Source: Alloboseaceae bacterium BT-24-1 (GTDB taxonomy: Bacteria; Pseudomonadota; Alphaproteobacteria; Rhizobiales; Beijerinckiaceae). Taken from it: a DNA stretch of 64,000 bases. The stretch's first letter is position 1. Each line of letters begins with the position of its first letter. Location: the NCBI GenBank assembly GCA_025846845.1, contig JAOYTL010000007.1, forward strand, positions 62,001 through 126,000, written 5' to 3'. Below are positions 49,592 through 57,473 of the stretch, piece by piece. The position numbers and the translations under genes were made by a program. A model generated the notes under the pieces. That model was not told the origin of the DNA and made no database searches. It saw only the letters and a program-made list of their open reading frames with translations.

Positions 49592-50212
49592 CTAGCTGGT
49601 GCATCCGGCCCTGACCGGCGCGACCAGCGCCGCAAGTTCGTCTGTAAGCTGGGCGATGTCGAAGCGATCCGGGCGATACCAGTCGACCGAGCCGTTCATG
49701 GCCCCGAGCAGGAAGAGGCGCAGCCGCTCCGGCGCAGCCCCAGCCGCCAGCGCACCCGCGTCGGCAAGCTCCTCGGTCAGCAAGCGCCAGACATCCTCAT
49801 AGTCGCGGCGGATGCGCCGGACGCTCTCCGGCGTCGGGTTGTCGCCGAAACTGAAGACCTTGATGCTGGCGCAGGTGTAGTCGGAATGGCCGTGCAGCGC
49901 CGACAGATGCGCCGCGATCGCCGCTGCGAGCCGGCGGCGCGGATCGGCTTCACCGGCGGCGGCGAGCGCTGCCGCCACGGCCTCGTGGACGAAGCGGACA
50001 CCGTCGTTGACGACCGCCTCGACGATCTCCTCCTTCGAGGCGAAATGGTGGTAGAGGCTGGCCTTGCGGATACCGACGGCTTCGGCGATCTCGCGCAGGC
50101 TCGTCTGGTGATAGCCATTGCTGCGCAGCAAACGTGCAGCATGATCGAGGATCAGGCGGCGCGCACCGCCCGCCAGCTCCGCCCGTTCAGCGCGTCCTAT
50201 CACGACCGTCAC
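49592..50212 (-). CDS. TetR-family transcriptional regulator
   Basis: A 206-residue repressor-type protein. The N-terminal HTH (residues 20-65, with TSLREIAEAVGIRKASLYHHF and FASKEEI) is TetR-type; the C-terminal helical domain has a ligand pocket of unknown specificity. Its GTG start at 50212 overlaps the stop of the acyl-CoA dehydrogenase gene (GTGA), so the two are one operon and the regulator probably controls acyl-CoA metabolism in response to an acyl-CoA or fatty acid. No clear operator palindrome was found upstream of the operon. Confidence 0.9.
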   Translation of the reverse strand: MTVVIGRAERAELAGGARRLILDHAARLLRSNGYHQTSLREIAEAVGIRKASLYHHFASKEEIVEAVVNDGVRFVHEAVAAALAAAGEADPRRRLAAAIAAHLSALHGHSDYTCASIKVFSFGDNPTPESVRRIRRDYEDVWRLLTEELADAGALAAGAAPERLRLFLLGAMNGSVDWYRPDRFDIAQLTDELAALVAPVRAGCTS

Positions 50213-51396
50213 AGGCGCTTTGCCACCTCTTCGAGCATGACTTCTGTGGCGCCGCCGCCGATCGCCTGGACGCGAGCATCACGGGCCATGCGCTCGATCG
50301 CGCTCTCGCGCATGAAGCCCATGCCGCCATGGAACTGGACGCAGGCATACATGACTTCGTTGACCAGCTCGCCACAGTAAGCCTTGACCATCGAGACCTC
50401 GCGCGTCGCGTCGAAGCCCCTGGCGTCGAGCCAGGCGGCATGGTGGACGAGCTGGCGCCCGGCCTCGACCTTCGCAGACAGCATGGCGAGCTTCTGGCGG
50501 ATCGCCTGCTTGTCCCAAAGCGGCGCGCCGAAGGCCATGCGCGTGCGGACATAGTCGAGCGTCAATTCGATCGCGGCCTGCGCCTCGCCCATCGCCATGG
50601 CGCCGATCACGGTGCGCTCGTTCTGGAAGTTGCGCATGATCGCATAGAAGCCGCGCCCCTCGCCGCCGAGCAGGTTTTCGGCGGGAATCCGGCAATCCTC
50701 GAAGATCAGCTCGGCGGTGTCGGATGAACGCCAGCCATGCTTGTCGAGGGCGCGGCCGACGCGAAAGCCCGGCGTGCCTTTCTCGACGAGGAACATCGAG
50801 ACCGCCTGCGAGGGCTTCGCCGATGGATCGGTCTTGGCGGCGACGCAGTAGAGATCGGCGTGGACGCCGTTGGTGATGAACATCTTGGCGCCGTTCAGCA
50901 CGTAGGAATCGCCCTCGCGCCGCGCCGAGGTGCGAATGCCCTTCACGTCGGAGCCGGCATCGGGCTCGGTGACGGCGATGGCGCAGATCACCTTACCGGC
51001 GATGATGTCGGGCAGCCAGCGATCGCGCTGCTCCTTGCTGCCGGCATTGAAGACATGGACCGAGGCCATGTCGGTGTGGACGAGCGCGGTGATGGCAAAG
51101 CCCGAGAAGGTCGAGCGGCCAAGCTCCTCGGCCAGCACCACGGTGGCGAGCGTATCGAGCTCGGAGCCGCCGTACTCGGCCGGGTAGCGGATACCGAGGA
51201 AGCCGAGCTCGCCCATACGGCGCAGCACCTCGCGCGGCACCATGCCGGCCTCTTCCCAGGCGAGCCCGTGCGGCTTGACCTCGGTCGCGACGAAGCGGCG
51301 CAGTTGATCGCGCAGCGCCTCGTGTTCCTCGCTGAAATAGGGCGAGCGGAGTGTCCCGCCGCCAGCCGCATCGAAACTGTCCATCGCCGCCAGCAT
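50209..51396 (-). CDS. Acyl-CoA dehydrogenase
   Basis: A 395-residue FAD enzyme that introduces a double bond into an acyl-CoA thioester. Family motifs include AVTEPDAGSDVKGIRT, GAKMFITNG and FHGGMGFMRESAIERMARDAR. The medium-chain-type catalytic Glu in xEGT is missing (IGGGATEVM), but Glu277 in AAIELTLDYV sits at the position used by long-chain and isovaleryl-CoA dehydrogenases, so the enzyme is probably active in that mode. Substrate length or branching is not clear. The ATG at 51396 has GGAG 9 bases upstream; ATG 51384 is an alternative. It is coupled to the TetR gene. Confidence 0.9.
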   Translation of the reverse strand: MLAAMDSFDAAGGGTLRSPYFSEEHEALRDQLRRFVATEVKPHGLAWEEAGMVPREVLRRMGELGFLGIRYPAEYGGSELDTLATVVLAEELGRSTFSGFAITALVHTDMASVHVFNAGSKEQRDRWLPDIIAGKVICAIAVTEPDAGSDVKGIRTSARREGDSYVLNGAKMFITNGVHADLYCVAAKTDPSAKPSQAVSMFLVEKGTPGFRVGRALDKHGWRSSDTAELIFEDCRIPAENLLGGEGRGFYAIMRNFQNERTVIGAMAMGEAQAAIELTLDYVRTRMAFGAPLWDKQAIRQKLAMLSAKVEAGRQLVHHAAWLDARGFDATREVSMVKAYCGELVNEVMYACVQFHGGMGFMRESAIERMARDARVQAIGGGATEVMLEEVAKRL

Positions 51397-51462
51397 GCTC
51401 CCATGTCTCCGCGATAGCTTACCCTACCGGTCGGAAGGTAGGCAACTCTCGAATGCCGTGAA

Positions 51463-51517
51463 GAAGAGAGGAGCGGCGTTCGCTCCTCTCTTCCTCCGGG
51501 CCGGTCGTCGACCGGCC
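51463..51517 (-). terminator. Two consecutive hairpins after the small exported-protein gene
   Basis: GAAGAGAGGAGCG at 51463-51475 pairs perfectly with CGCTCCTCTCTTC at 51481-51493 around GCGTT, and GGCCGGTC at 51499-51506 pairs with GACCGGCC at 51510-51517. On the minus strand they follow the small gene ending at 51534 and the last stem is followed by TTC only. They separate it from the acyl-CoA dehydrogenase operon. Confidence 0.7.
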
Positions 51518-51533
51518 TGGCTCTCCTCAGGGC

Positions 51534-51797
51534 TCAGTTGCAGCCGCAGCCATGCCCGCCATTGCCGATGCCGATACCGCCGCGGCCGACGCTGACCCGG
51601 TTGCCGTTCAGGATGCCGTTGCCGCTCAGCACCGAGACGTTGTTGAGCACCTTGACGTTCGAGACGGCGGTCGTGACGGACGCCACCGAGGTGACCAGTC
51701 CGCCGAGAAGGCCGCCGCCACGGCCGCCCTTGCTGCCAGCGAAGGCGGGGGTGACGGAAAAGGCAGCGATCGAGGCAAGAACAATTGCGTACTTCAT
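51534..51797 (-). CDS. Small exported Gly-rich protein
   Basis: An 87-residue protein with a signal peptide (MKYAIVLASIAAFSVTPAFA, cleavage after residue 20). The mature part is Gly- and Val/Asn-rich: GSKGGRGGGLLGGL, then a beta-prone middle (SVTTAVSNVKVLNNVSVLSG) and a C-terminus GIGNGGHGCGCN with two Cys. It has alternating small and hydrophobic residues that could form surface or fibre-like beta structure, but I do not recognise a family. A GGGAGAG ribosome-binding site precedes the ATG. It diverges from the predicted outer-membrane protein across an AT-rich gap. Confidence 0.75.
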   Translation of the reverse strand: MKYAIVLASIAAFSVTPAFAGSKGGRGGGLLGGLVTSVASVTTAVSNVKVLNNVSVLSGNGILNGNRVSVGRGGIGIGNGGHGCGCN

Positions 51798-52053
51798 CTT
51801 TCTCTCCCTGCACTCGCTCCGGGTGTCGAAGCGATAAACACGTTATGGTTGTGTTTTACTTTGAGCACAATCTGAACGCATTGTTAACCATACTTGCTAG
51901 CCTTAACCGGAGAGCGCTTGAATACAGAGGCCAATATTATCTCGGCTGCAGTGTATTACATCAAATCTATTCTTGGAGTTACCAGCGACATCTTGATAGT
52001 ATTAACTGGCCGTTAGGCATGATCACCTATCTTTGTCTGAGAGGGGTGATGTC
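51798..52053. other. AT-rich divergent intergenic region
   Basis: About 256 bases that are clearly richer in A and T (especially 51835-52040) than the surrounding coding DNA. It contains the promoters of both neighbouring genes. No gene of useful length is seen; a small regulatory RNA or a nucleoid-protein binding site would fit but there is no direct evidence. Confidence 0.5.
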
Positions 52054-53229
52054 ATGCGTCCTGTCCGTACGGTATTCGTGCTTTGCTGCGCCTTGCTCTG
52101 CACCGCTCCGGCTACGGCCGGAGAGAAAGCGGAGGAGACTCTGGTCTCGACGGCGGTGGTCGGCCTGCGCGGTGGTTTCGATTCCAGCCCGACCAACAGC
52201 AAGGGCGAGAAGGGCAGCCCGACGCTGACCGGCTTTGCGAGCTGGAACTATCTGCGCGGCACGGTGCAGGACGGCTACGGGCTCGACCTGCTCCTGGTCG
52301 ACACCCAGTACGATCCACGCCAGCTCGCCGCCAGCCGGCTGCATACGCTGACGCTGAAGCACGCCACCGGGATCGGCGAGAACCTCACCCTGCAATCCTC
52401 GCTCGCGCTCGAGAACGAGCAGACCTGGTCGCGTCACCGCAGCAGCCTGACCTGGCGCGAGCGGCTCAATCTCAGCCTCGGCTCCATCAGGCTCTTTGCC
52501 AATGCCGAAGCGCGCCTCGCCGCGCTGAACGAGCGCAACGTCTTCGCCAGCGGCGATTTCCTGCCACAGGACGAGAACCTCGCCACGCTCGGCATCACGC
52601 CGGGTATCGCCTGGCGCCAGGGTGAGACCGAGATCGGCGTCTCGTTCATGGCGTCACGCACGCGCTTCACCAACGGCACCGACTATCTCGGCCTGCGCCG
52701 TGACAACTACCGGTTGCAGCCCAATTTGTTCGTCTCGACGGCGCTCAAGGGAGCGAGCTTCGAGGCCTCGCTCTCGCCGCTGCAGATCCTCTTCCCGGAC
52801 AAGGAGTTCGAGAACGAGAAGAAGCTGCTCTATACGGCGAAGCTCCGCGTTCCCTATGAATGGCTGACGCTCGACTTGTCGTCCGGTCGCACCGTCGAGG
52901 ACACCACCCTGCCCTTCGCCGTGGTCAATCTGGTGACGCAGCACGAAGGCAAGCTCACCGCCCGCTTCAACGAGACGAACGCGCTCTCGCTCACCGTCCG
53001 GCAAAAGCTCGAAGACTATCTCGGGCTCGACTCGACGACGCGTACGTCCAGCATCGGCCTCGACTATGCGCGCGGCCTCGGCAACGGCATGACCGCGACC
53101 GCCTCGGCCGCCTGGCGCAAGACCAAGGACACCGGGCTGGAGGCGGTACCGGCCTTCGTCGTCCAGCTCGGGCTGCAAAAGCAGCTCGATTTCAGCGAGC
53201 CGGGCAAGGCGGCGAAGAAGGGTGGTTGA
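52054..53229 (+). CDS. Predicted outer-membrane beta-barrel protein
   Basis: A 391-residue protein with a signal peptide (residues 1-22, ending PATA-GE). The mature part has many short alternating amphipathic segments, such as GLDLLLVDTQY, LTLQSSLALE, RLNLSLGSIRLFANAEARL and GMTATASAAWRK, which is the pattern of transmembrane beta strands, and paired charged turns. It does not end in a canonical C-terminal Phe (it ends KAAKKGG), so barrel assembly is predicted only from periodicity. Resembles hypothetical outer-membrane proteins of alphaproteobacteria. The ATG at 52054 has GAGGGGTGA upstream. Function unknown. Confidence 0.72.
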   Translation: MRPVRTVFVLCCALLCTAPATAGEKAEETLVSTAVVGLRGGFDSSPTNSKGEKGSPTLTGFASWNYLRGTVQDGYGLDLLLVDTQYDPRQLAASRLHTLTLKHATGIGENLTLQSSLALENEQTWSRHRSSLTWRERLNLSLGSIRLFANAEARLAALNERNVFASGDFLPQDENLATLGITPGIAWRQGETEIGVSFMASRTRFTNGTDYLGLRRDNYRLQPNLFVSTALKGASFEASLSPLQILFPDKEFENEKKLLYTAKLRVPYEWLTLDLSSGRTVEDTTLPFAVVNLVTQHEGKLTARFNETNALSLTVRQKLEDYLGLDSTTRTSSIGLDYARGLGNGMTATASAAWRKTKDTGLEAVPAFVVQLGLQKQLDFSEPGKAAKKGG

Positions 53230-53254
53230 GCAGCCGCGCTACGGCCGGCCACCG

Positions 53255-53349
53255 CCGTCGTGCTCGGCCTTGTGGCGAGCATCCACGTCTTGAACACAGC
53301 CCTGCAGCAAGGAAGACGTGGATGGTCGGGACAAGCCCGACCATGACGG
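53255..53349. repeat. Interspersed double-hairpin repeat, inverted copy
   Basis: Hairpins TGCTCGGCC-TTGTG-GCGAGCA-like and ATGGTCGGG-ACAAG-CCCGACCAT are linked by CCACGTCTTGAACAC, the reverse complement of the GTGTTCAAGACGTGG link at 26985 and 38550. The element is in the opposite orientation to those two copies. It lies between convergent genes (outer-membrane protein and TRAP binding protein). Confidence 0.8.
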
Positions 53350-53373
53350 TTGTGGTTCCGTAGTCCGAAGAAC

Positions 53374-54387
53374 TCAGGCCAGCTTGCCGCCGACCGCCTT
53401 CTCCAGGATCGCCCAGGCCTCGTCGCCGTATTTGCCCTTCCACTCGCCGTAGAAGCCGGCCTTCTGCAGCGCGGCGCGGAATTCATCGGCCTTGGTCGGG
53501 TTGATGACCATGCCCTTCGAGGTCAGCTCGGCCTGCAGGCCGGCATTGAGCTTGGCGACGTCGGCCCGCTCGAGCAGGGCGGCGGCGTCGATGTTCTTGG
53601 CGACGATCGTCCGCAGATCCTGTGGCAGCCGGTCCCAGGCGCGGCGATTGGCCAGGAACCAGAAGCCGTCCCACATATGGTTGGTGAGCGAGAGGTACTT
53701 CTGCACCTCGAACAGCTTCGCCGTCGCGATGATCGCTAGCGGGTTCTCCTGGCCGTCGACGATCTTGGTCTGCAGCGCGGTGTAGACCTCGGCGAAGTTG
53801 ATGCTGGCCGGGGCCGAGTCGAAGGCCTTGAACATCGAGGTCCAGAGCGGCGAGACCGGCACGCGGATCTTGAAGCCCTTGAGGTCGGCCGGGCTGGTGA
53901 TCGGGCCCTTGGACGAGGTCATCTGGCGGAAGCCATTGTCCCAGATCTTGTCGAGGACGTGCAGGTTCGCCTTGGCGATCTGGCCGCGGACATAGGCGCC
54001 GAGCTCGCCATCCATCGCCTTCCAGACGGAGTCATAATCCGGGAAGGCGAAGCCGATGCCGCTGACCGAGGCGTTCGGCACCAAAGTCGACAGGATCAGC
54101 GGCGACAGCGTGAAGAACTCGACGCCGCCGGAGCGGACCTGGTTCAGCATGTCGGTGTCGGAGCCGAGCTGGTTGTTCGGGAAGATCTGGATGACGACGC
54201 GGCCGTTGGTCTCGGCCTTGATCTTCTCCATCGCCTCGGCGGCGCGGACGTTCATCGGATGCGCCAGCGGCAGGTTGTTGGCGTATTTGTAGGTGAATTC
54301 CGGCGTCTGGGCGCGGGCGATCGAGAAGGTCCCGACCGTGGCGGCGGCGGTGGCGCCCTGCAGGATCGTACGGCGTGAGATCGACAT
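53374..54387 (-). CDS. TRAP transporter substrate-binding protein with Tat-type signal
   Basis: A 337-residue periplasmic binding protein of the DctP family. The N-terminus MSISRRTILQGATAAATVG carries a twin-arginine motif (SRRTIL) followed by a moderately hydrophobic core and ARAQ, so export by the Tat system is likely. The ligand-binding Arg is expected in KGFKIRVPVSP, and INFAEVYTALQTKIVDGQENP is the family block. It delivers an unknown organic acid to the fused DctQM permease encoded upstream on the same strand (145 bases away). GGGAGG precedes the ATG. Confidence 0.92.
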   Translation of the reverse strand: MSISRRTILQGATAAATVGTFSIARAQTPEFTYKYANNLPLAHPMNVRAAEAMEKIKAETNGRVVIQIFPNNQLGSDTDMLNQVRSGGVEFFTLSPLILSTLVPNASVSGIGFAFPDYDSVWKAMDGELGAYVRGQIAKANLHVLDKIWDNGFRQMTSSKGPITSPADLKGFKIRVPVSPLWTSMFKAFDSAPASINFAEVYTALQTKIVDGQENPLAIIATAKLFEVQKYLSLTNHMWDGFWFLANRRAWDRLPQDLRTIVAKNIDAAALLERADVAKLNAGLQAELTSKGMVINPTKADEFRAALQKAGFYGEWKGKYGDEAWAILEKAVGGKLA

Positions 54388-54532
54388 GGTCTTTCCTCCC
54401 TGAAAGTTCTTCATGTGTCAGCGCGTCTTCGTTCGGATGCGCAAAGGCGTTTTGGTCATGCTGGCGCGGGTTTTCGCCATCCGGCAATCGACAAGCGCGA
54501 CGGGCGGTCATGATGGAGCGGCATGGCGCGCC

Positions 54533-56431
54533 TCACAGGAACATCGTCGAGAAGGACGGCACATAGGCGATGATGGCCAGGCCCGCGAGCAAGGCCAGCA
54601 GATAGGGCCAGATCGCGCCCATCGCCTCGTCCGGTTCGACATTGCCGATCTTGCAGGCGATGTAGAAGCCGATGCCGATCGGCGGCGTCATCAGGCCGAT
54701 GTTCATCGCGGTGACGACGACCATCGAATAGTGGATGTCGTTGATGCCGAGGCTCTTGGCGATCGGGAACATCAGCGGCGCCATCAGCACGATCGCCGGA
54801 AGGCCCTCGAGCACGCAGCCGAGGATCATGAAGACAACGATCGTCACCGCCATGAAGCTGATCCAGCCGCCAGGCAGATGCGACATCGCGGTCGCGAGAT
54901 CGCGGGCGAAGCCGGTCTGGGTCAGCGCCCAGGCCATGGCCGAGGCGGTGCCGAGGATCAGAAGGATCGCGCCGGACAGCGCCGCGGTCTCGACCAGCAT
55001 GCCGTAGAAGGTGCGCCAGCTGATGCCGCCATAGAGGACGATGCCGACGATCAGCGCGTAGAGCACTGCGATGGTCGAGACCTCGGTCGCGGTGGCGACG
55101 CCGCCGCCGACGGCGCTGCGGATCAGGAAGGGCAGGACGAGGGCGGGCGCCGCGACCAGTGCCGTCTTCCAGATCGTCGCGAACGGCGCACGGCGCACAC
55201 CCTTCAGCATCTCGCCCCGAGCCTTCCAGCGCGCCAGGATCGCGAGCACGAGCAGGAGGACGGTCGCGACAACGAGGCCGTTGGTGAAGAGCCCAGCGAT
55301 CGAGACGCCGGCGACGGAGCCGAGCACGATCAGTACGATCGAGGGCGGCACCGTCTCGGCCATGGCCGCTCCGGTCGAGAGCAGCGCGATCAATTCCTTG
55401 GGCTGGTAGCCGCGCCGCTTCATCTCCGGGAACAGCGCCGGCGCCACCGTCGCCATGTCGGAGACCTTGGAGCCGGAGATGCCCGAGACCAGGAAGAGCG
55501 AGCCGAGCAGCACATAGGACATGCCGGCGCGGACATGACCGAGCATCGAGGCGAGAAAGTCGACGATCGCCTTGCCCATGCCGGTGGCGTCGAGCACGCA
55601 GCCGAGCAGCACGAAGATCGGCACCGAGAGCAGGATCAGGCTCGACATGCCCTCGTCCATGCGCCCGATCATCACGAAGATCGGCACGGTCGTGCTGAAC
55701 GACAGGAAGCAGAGCGCGCCCAGGCCAAAGCAGAAGGCGATCGGGATGCCGGCGACGAGGCAGAGGCCGACGACGCCGAGCAGGAAGATGGCGATGTTGA
55801 CGTAGCCCAGCGTCTTGAACACCGGCGTCAGCAGGAAGAAGGCCGCCGCGACGACGCCGATCACCGCCGCGGAGATCAGGAGGTCGCGCGGCGTGCAGGT
55901 CTTGACCGCATAGGTCAGCACCAGCGCCAACATGGCGATGATGCCGAAGGCGATGGCCGAGACGCGGTAGCTCGAGGGAATGTTGAGCGCTGCCGAGGTG
56001 ACGTAGGATTCCTCGATGACATAGTCGATCGCCGGCCAGGTCATCACCGCGAGGAAGGTCGCAACGGCGAGCAGACCGAAGGCGTGGACGAGGCCGCGCA
56101 GGCGCTCCGGCAGCATGCCGACGAACAAGGTCAGTCGCAGATGCTCGTTGCGGTCGATCGCGATCGCGGCGCCCAGCATGGCGAGCCAGAGGAAGCAGAT
56201 CGAGGCAGCTTCGTCGATCCAGACGACCGGGATCGACAGGACATAGCGCGAGGTCACGCCGGCGAGCAGAAGTGTGACGATGGCGACGAGCAGGATCGCG
56301 GCGATGACCTCGAGCGGGCGCACCAGCGCCGAGCCGACACGCTTGGGGGTATGGTCGAGGCTTTCCAGGACCGCGGCGACGCCATCGCTGGCATGCGCGC
56401 CGGTGGCTGCGCTCGTGTTTGCTCCGGCCAT
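54533..56431 (-). CDS. Fused TRAP transporter permease (DctQ-DctM)
   Basis: A 632-residue inner-membrane protein joining the small and large TRAP permease subunits. Residues 30-190 form four DctQ-type helices (with RYVLSIPVVWIDEAASICFLW), and residues 200-632 form the DctM domain of about twelve helices, with SSLILLSVPIFVLLGCVLDATGMG, GSKVSDMATVAPALFPEM and ILGCVLEGLPAIVLMAPLMFPIA. Such fusions are known in the TRAP family. The ATG at 56431 follows GGGAGGAGC at good spacing. It is the first gene of the minus-strand TRAP unit and diverges from the IclR regulator gene. Confidence 0.92.
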   Translation of the reverse strand: MAGANTSAATGAHASDGVAAVLESLDHTPKRVGSALVRPLEVIAAILLVAIVTLLLAGVTSRYVLSIPVVWIDEAASICFLWLAMLGAAIAIDRNEHLRLTLFVGMLPERLRGLVHAFGLLAVATFLAVMTWPAIDYVIEESYVTSAALNIPSSYRVSAIAFGIIAMLALVLTYAVKTCTPRDLLISAAVIGVVAAAFFLLTPVFKTLGYVNIAIFLLGVVGLCLVAGIPIAFCFGLGALCFLSFSTTVPIFVMIGRMDEGMSSLILLSVPIFVLLGCVLDATGMGKAIVDFLASMLGHVRAGMSYVLLGSLFLVSGISGSKVSDMATVAPALFPEMKRRGYQPKELIALLSTGAAMAETVPPSIVLIVLGSVAGVSIAGLFTNGLVVATVLLLVLAILARWKARGEMLKGVRRAPFATIWKTALVAAPALVLPFLIRSAVGGGVATATEVSTIAVLYALIVGIVLYGGISWRTFYGMLVETAALSGAILLILGTASAMAWALTQTGFARDLATAMSHLPGGWISFMAVTIVVFMILGCVLEGLPAIVLMAPLMFPIAKSLGINDIHYSMVVVTAMNIGLMTPPIGIGFYIACKIGNVEPDEAMGAIWPYLLALLAGLAIIAYVPSFSTMFL

Positions 56432-56609
56432 AAGGGCCGCTCCTCCCATCCGCCCGCCGCGTCGGCATCGCCGATCGCAAGGGTCCACATTATGGCGATT
56501 TAGCTCGCTCGTTCCGCCTGGAACATACACGGATCGGCCGTTGTTGCAATCGCCGACGCGGCCATCTACACCTTTAAAGCAGAAGAGAGGTCCGTATCAT
56601 GGACCCAAT
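56432..56609. promoter_or_regulatory. TRAP/IclR divergent promoter with candidate IclR operators
   Basis: Two palindromes are visible: GTTCCGCCTGGAAC at 56511-56524 (arms GTTCC/GGAAC, 4-base centre) and GGTCC-N7-GGACC at 56589-56605 just before the regulator gene. IclR-family proteins bind such short inverted repeats, so these are candidate sites for control of both the TRAP genes and the regulator operon. Binding is inferred. Confidence 0.5.
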
Positions 56610-57473
56610 ATGGTGGAGGACATGCAGCCCGATTCCGTGCCGACGCCCGATCTGTCAGGCTCGCAGAGCGTCGACCGCGCCTTGCGATTGCTGGCGCTCG
56701 TCGGCCGCGAGACGGCATCGGGCCTGCCGCTCAGCGAGATCGTCGAGGAGAGCGGGCTGAACAAGCCGACCGTCCGGCGCCTGCTGCTGGCGCTGATGCG
56801 GGCTGGGCTCGTCGAACAGGAGGCGCGCACGCGGCGCTACCATCTCGGCGAGGAGGCCTTCGTGCTCGGCCTGCTCTCGGGCCAGCGCCATGGCCTGCTC
56901 GACTTCGCCATGGCGAGCCTGCACAGGCTTTCCGACACGACGCAGGACACCAGCTTCTTCTCGATCCGGCGCGACCGCTTCGCCATCTGCCTGCATCGCG
57001 AGGAAGGCACCTGGCCGGTGCGGACCCACGCCCTCCAGGCCGGCGACCAGCACCCGCTCGGCGTCGGTGCCGGCTCGCTCGCCATGCTGGCGCTGATCCC
57101 GGACGCCGAAGCCACGGCGATGATCGAGGCCAACCGCGCCGTCCTCGCCGCACGCTATCCGGCCTATGCGCCAGCCCAGCTCATCACCGACATCGCGCTG
57201 GCAAGGGCACAGGGCTTTGCGCTCAACCCGGGTCGCATCGTGACGAATTCGTGGGGCATCGGCGTCGGCGTGCGCTACCCGGATGGACGTGTCGCCGGGG
57301 CACTCAGCATCGCCGCGATCGATTCGCGGATGCAGCCGCAGCGGCAGGAGGAGCTCGCTGTCCTGCTGCGTCACGAGGCACGGCAGGTCGAGCACAGGAT
57401 CGCCGCCATGCTCGACCGGCGGCAGGCAAAGACGGCGCAAGACGAGATCAGGACAGCGGAGACGACATCATGA
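56610..57473 (+). CDS. IclR-family transcriptional regulator
   Basis: A 287-residue regulator. The N-terminal winged helix (residues 18-75, SQSVDRALRLLALV and LPLSEIVEESGLNKPTVRRLL) and the C-terminal effector domain (about 100-275, a GAF-like fold) are typical of IclR. It starts the operon with the acyl-CoA synthetase and PPC-domain genes and diverges from the TRAP genes, so it probably responds to the transported acid or its CoA ester. The start is uncertain: ATG 56610 is chosen; ATG 56622 has GGAGG too close upstream. Its stop overlaps the next gene by ATGA. Confidence 0.9.
   Translation: MVEDMQPDSVPTPDLSGSQSVDRALRLLALVGRETASGLPLSEIVEESGLNKPTVRRLLLALMRAGLVEQEARTRRYHLGEEAFVLGLLSGQRHGLLDFAMASLHRLSDTTQDTSFFSIRRDRFAICLHREEGTWPVRTHALQAGDQHPLGVGAGSLAMLALIPDAEATAMIEANRAVLAARYPAYAPAQLITDIALARAQGFALNPGRIVTNSWGIGVGVRYPDGRVAGALSIAAIDSRMQPQRQEELAVLLRHEARQVEHRIAAMLDRRQAKTAQDEIRTAETTS

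Noticed and set aside
54413..56503. 696-codon plus-strand frame opposite the fused DctQM gene
   Set aside because: Low-complexity Asp/His/Arg-rich translation; the minus-strand frame encodes a clear TRAP permease.
56520..56545. EcfG-like GGAAC in the TRAP/IclR region
   Set aside because: The next GTT is 15 or 18 bases away, outside the preferred spacing, and GGAAC is already part of a palindrome there.
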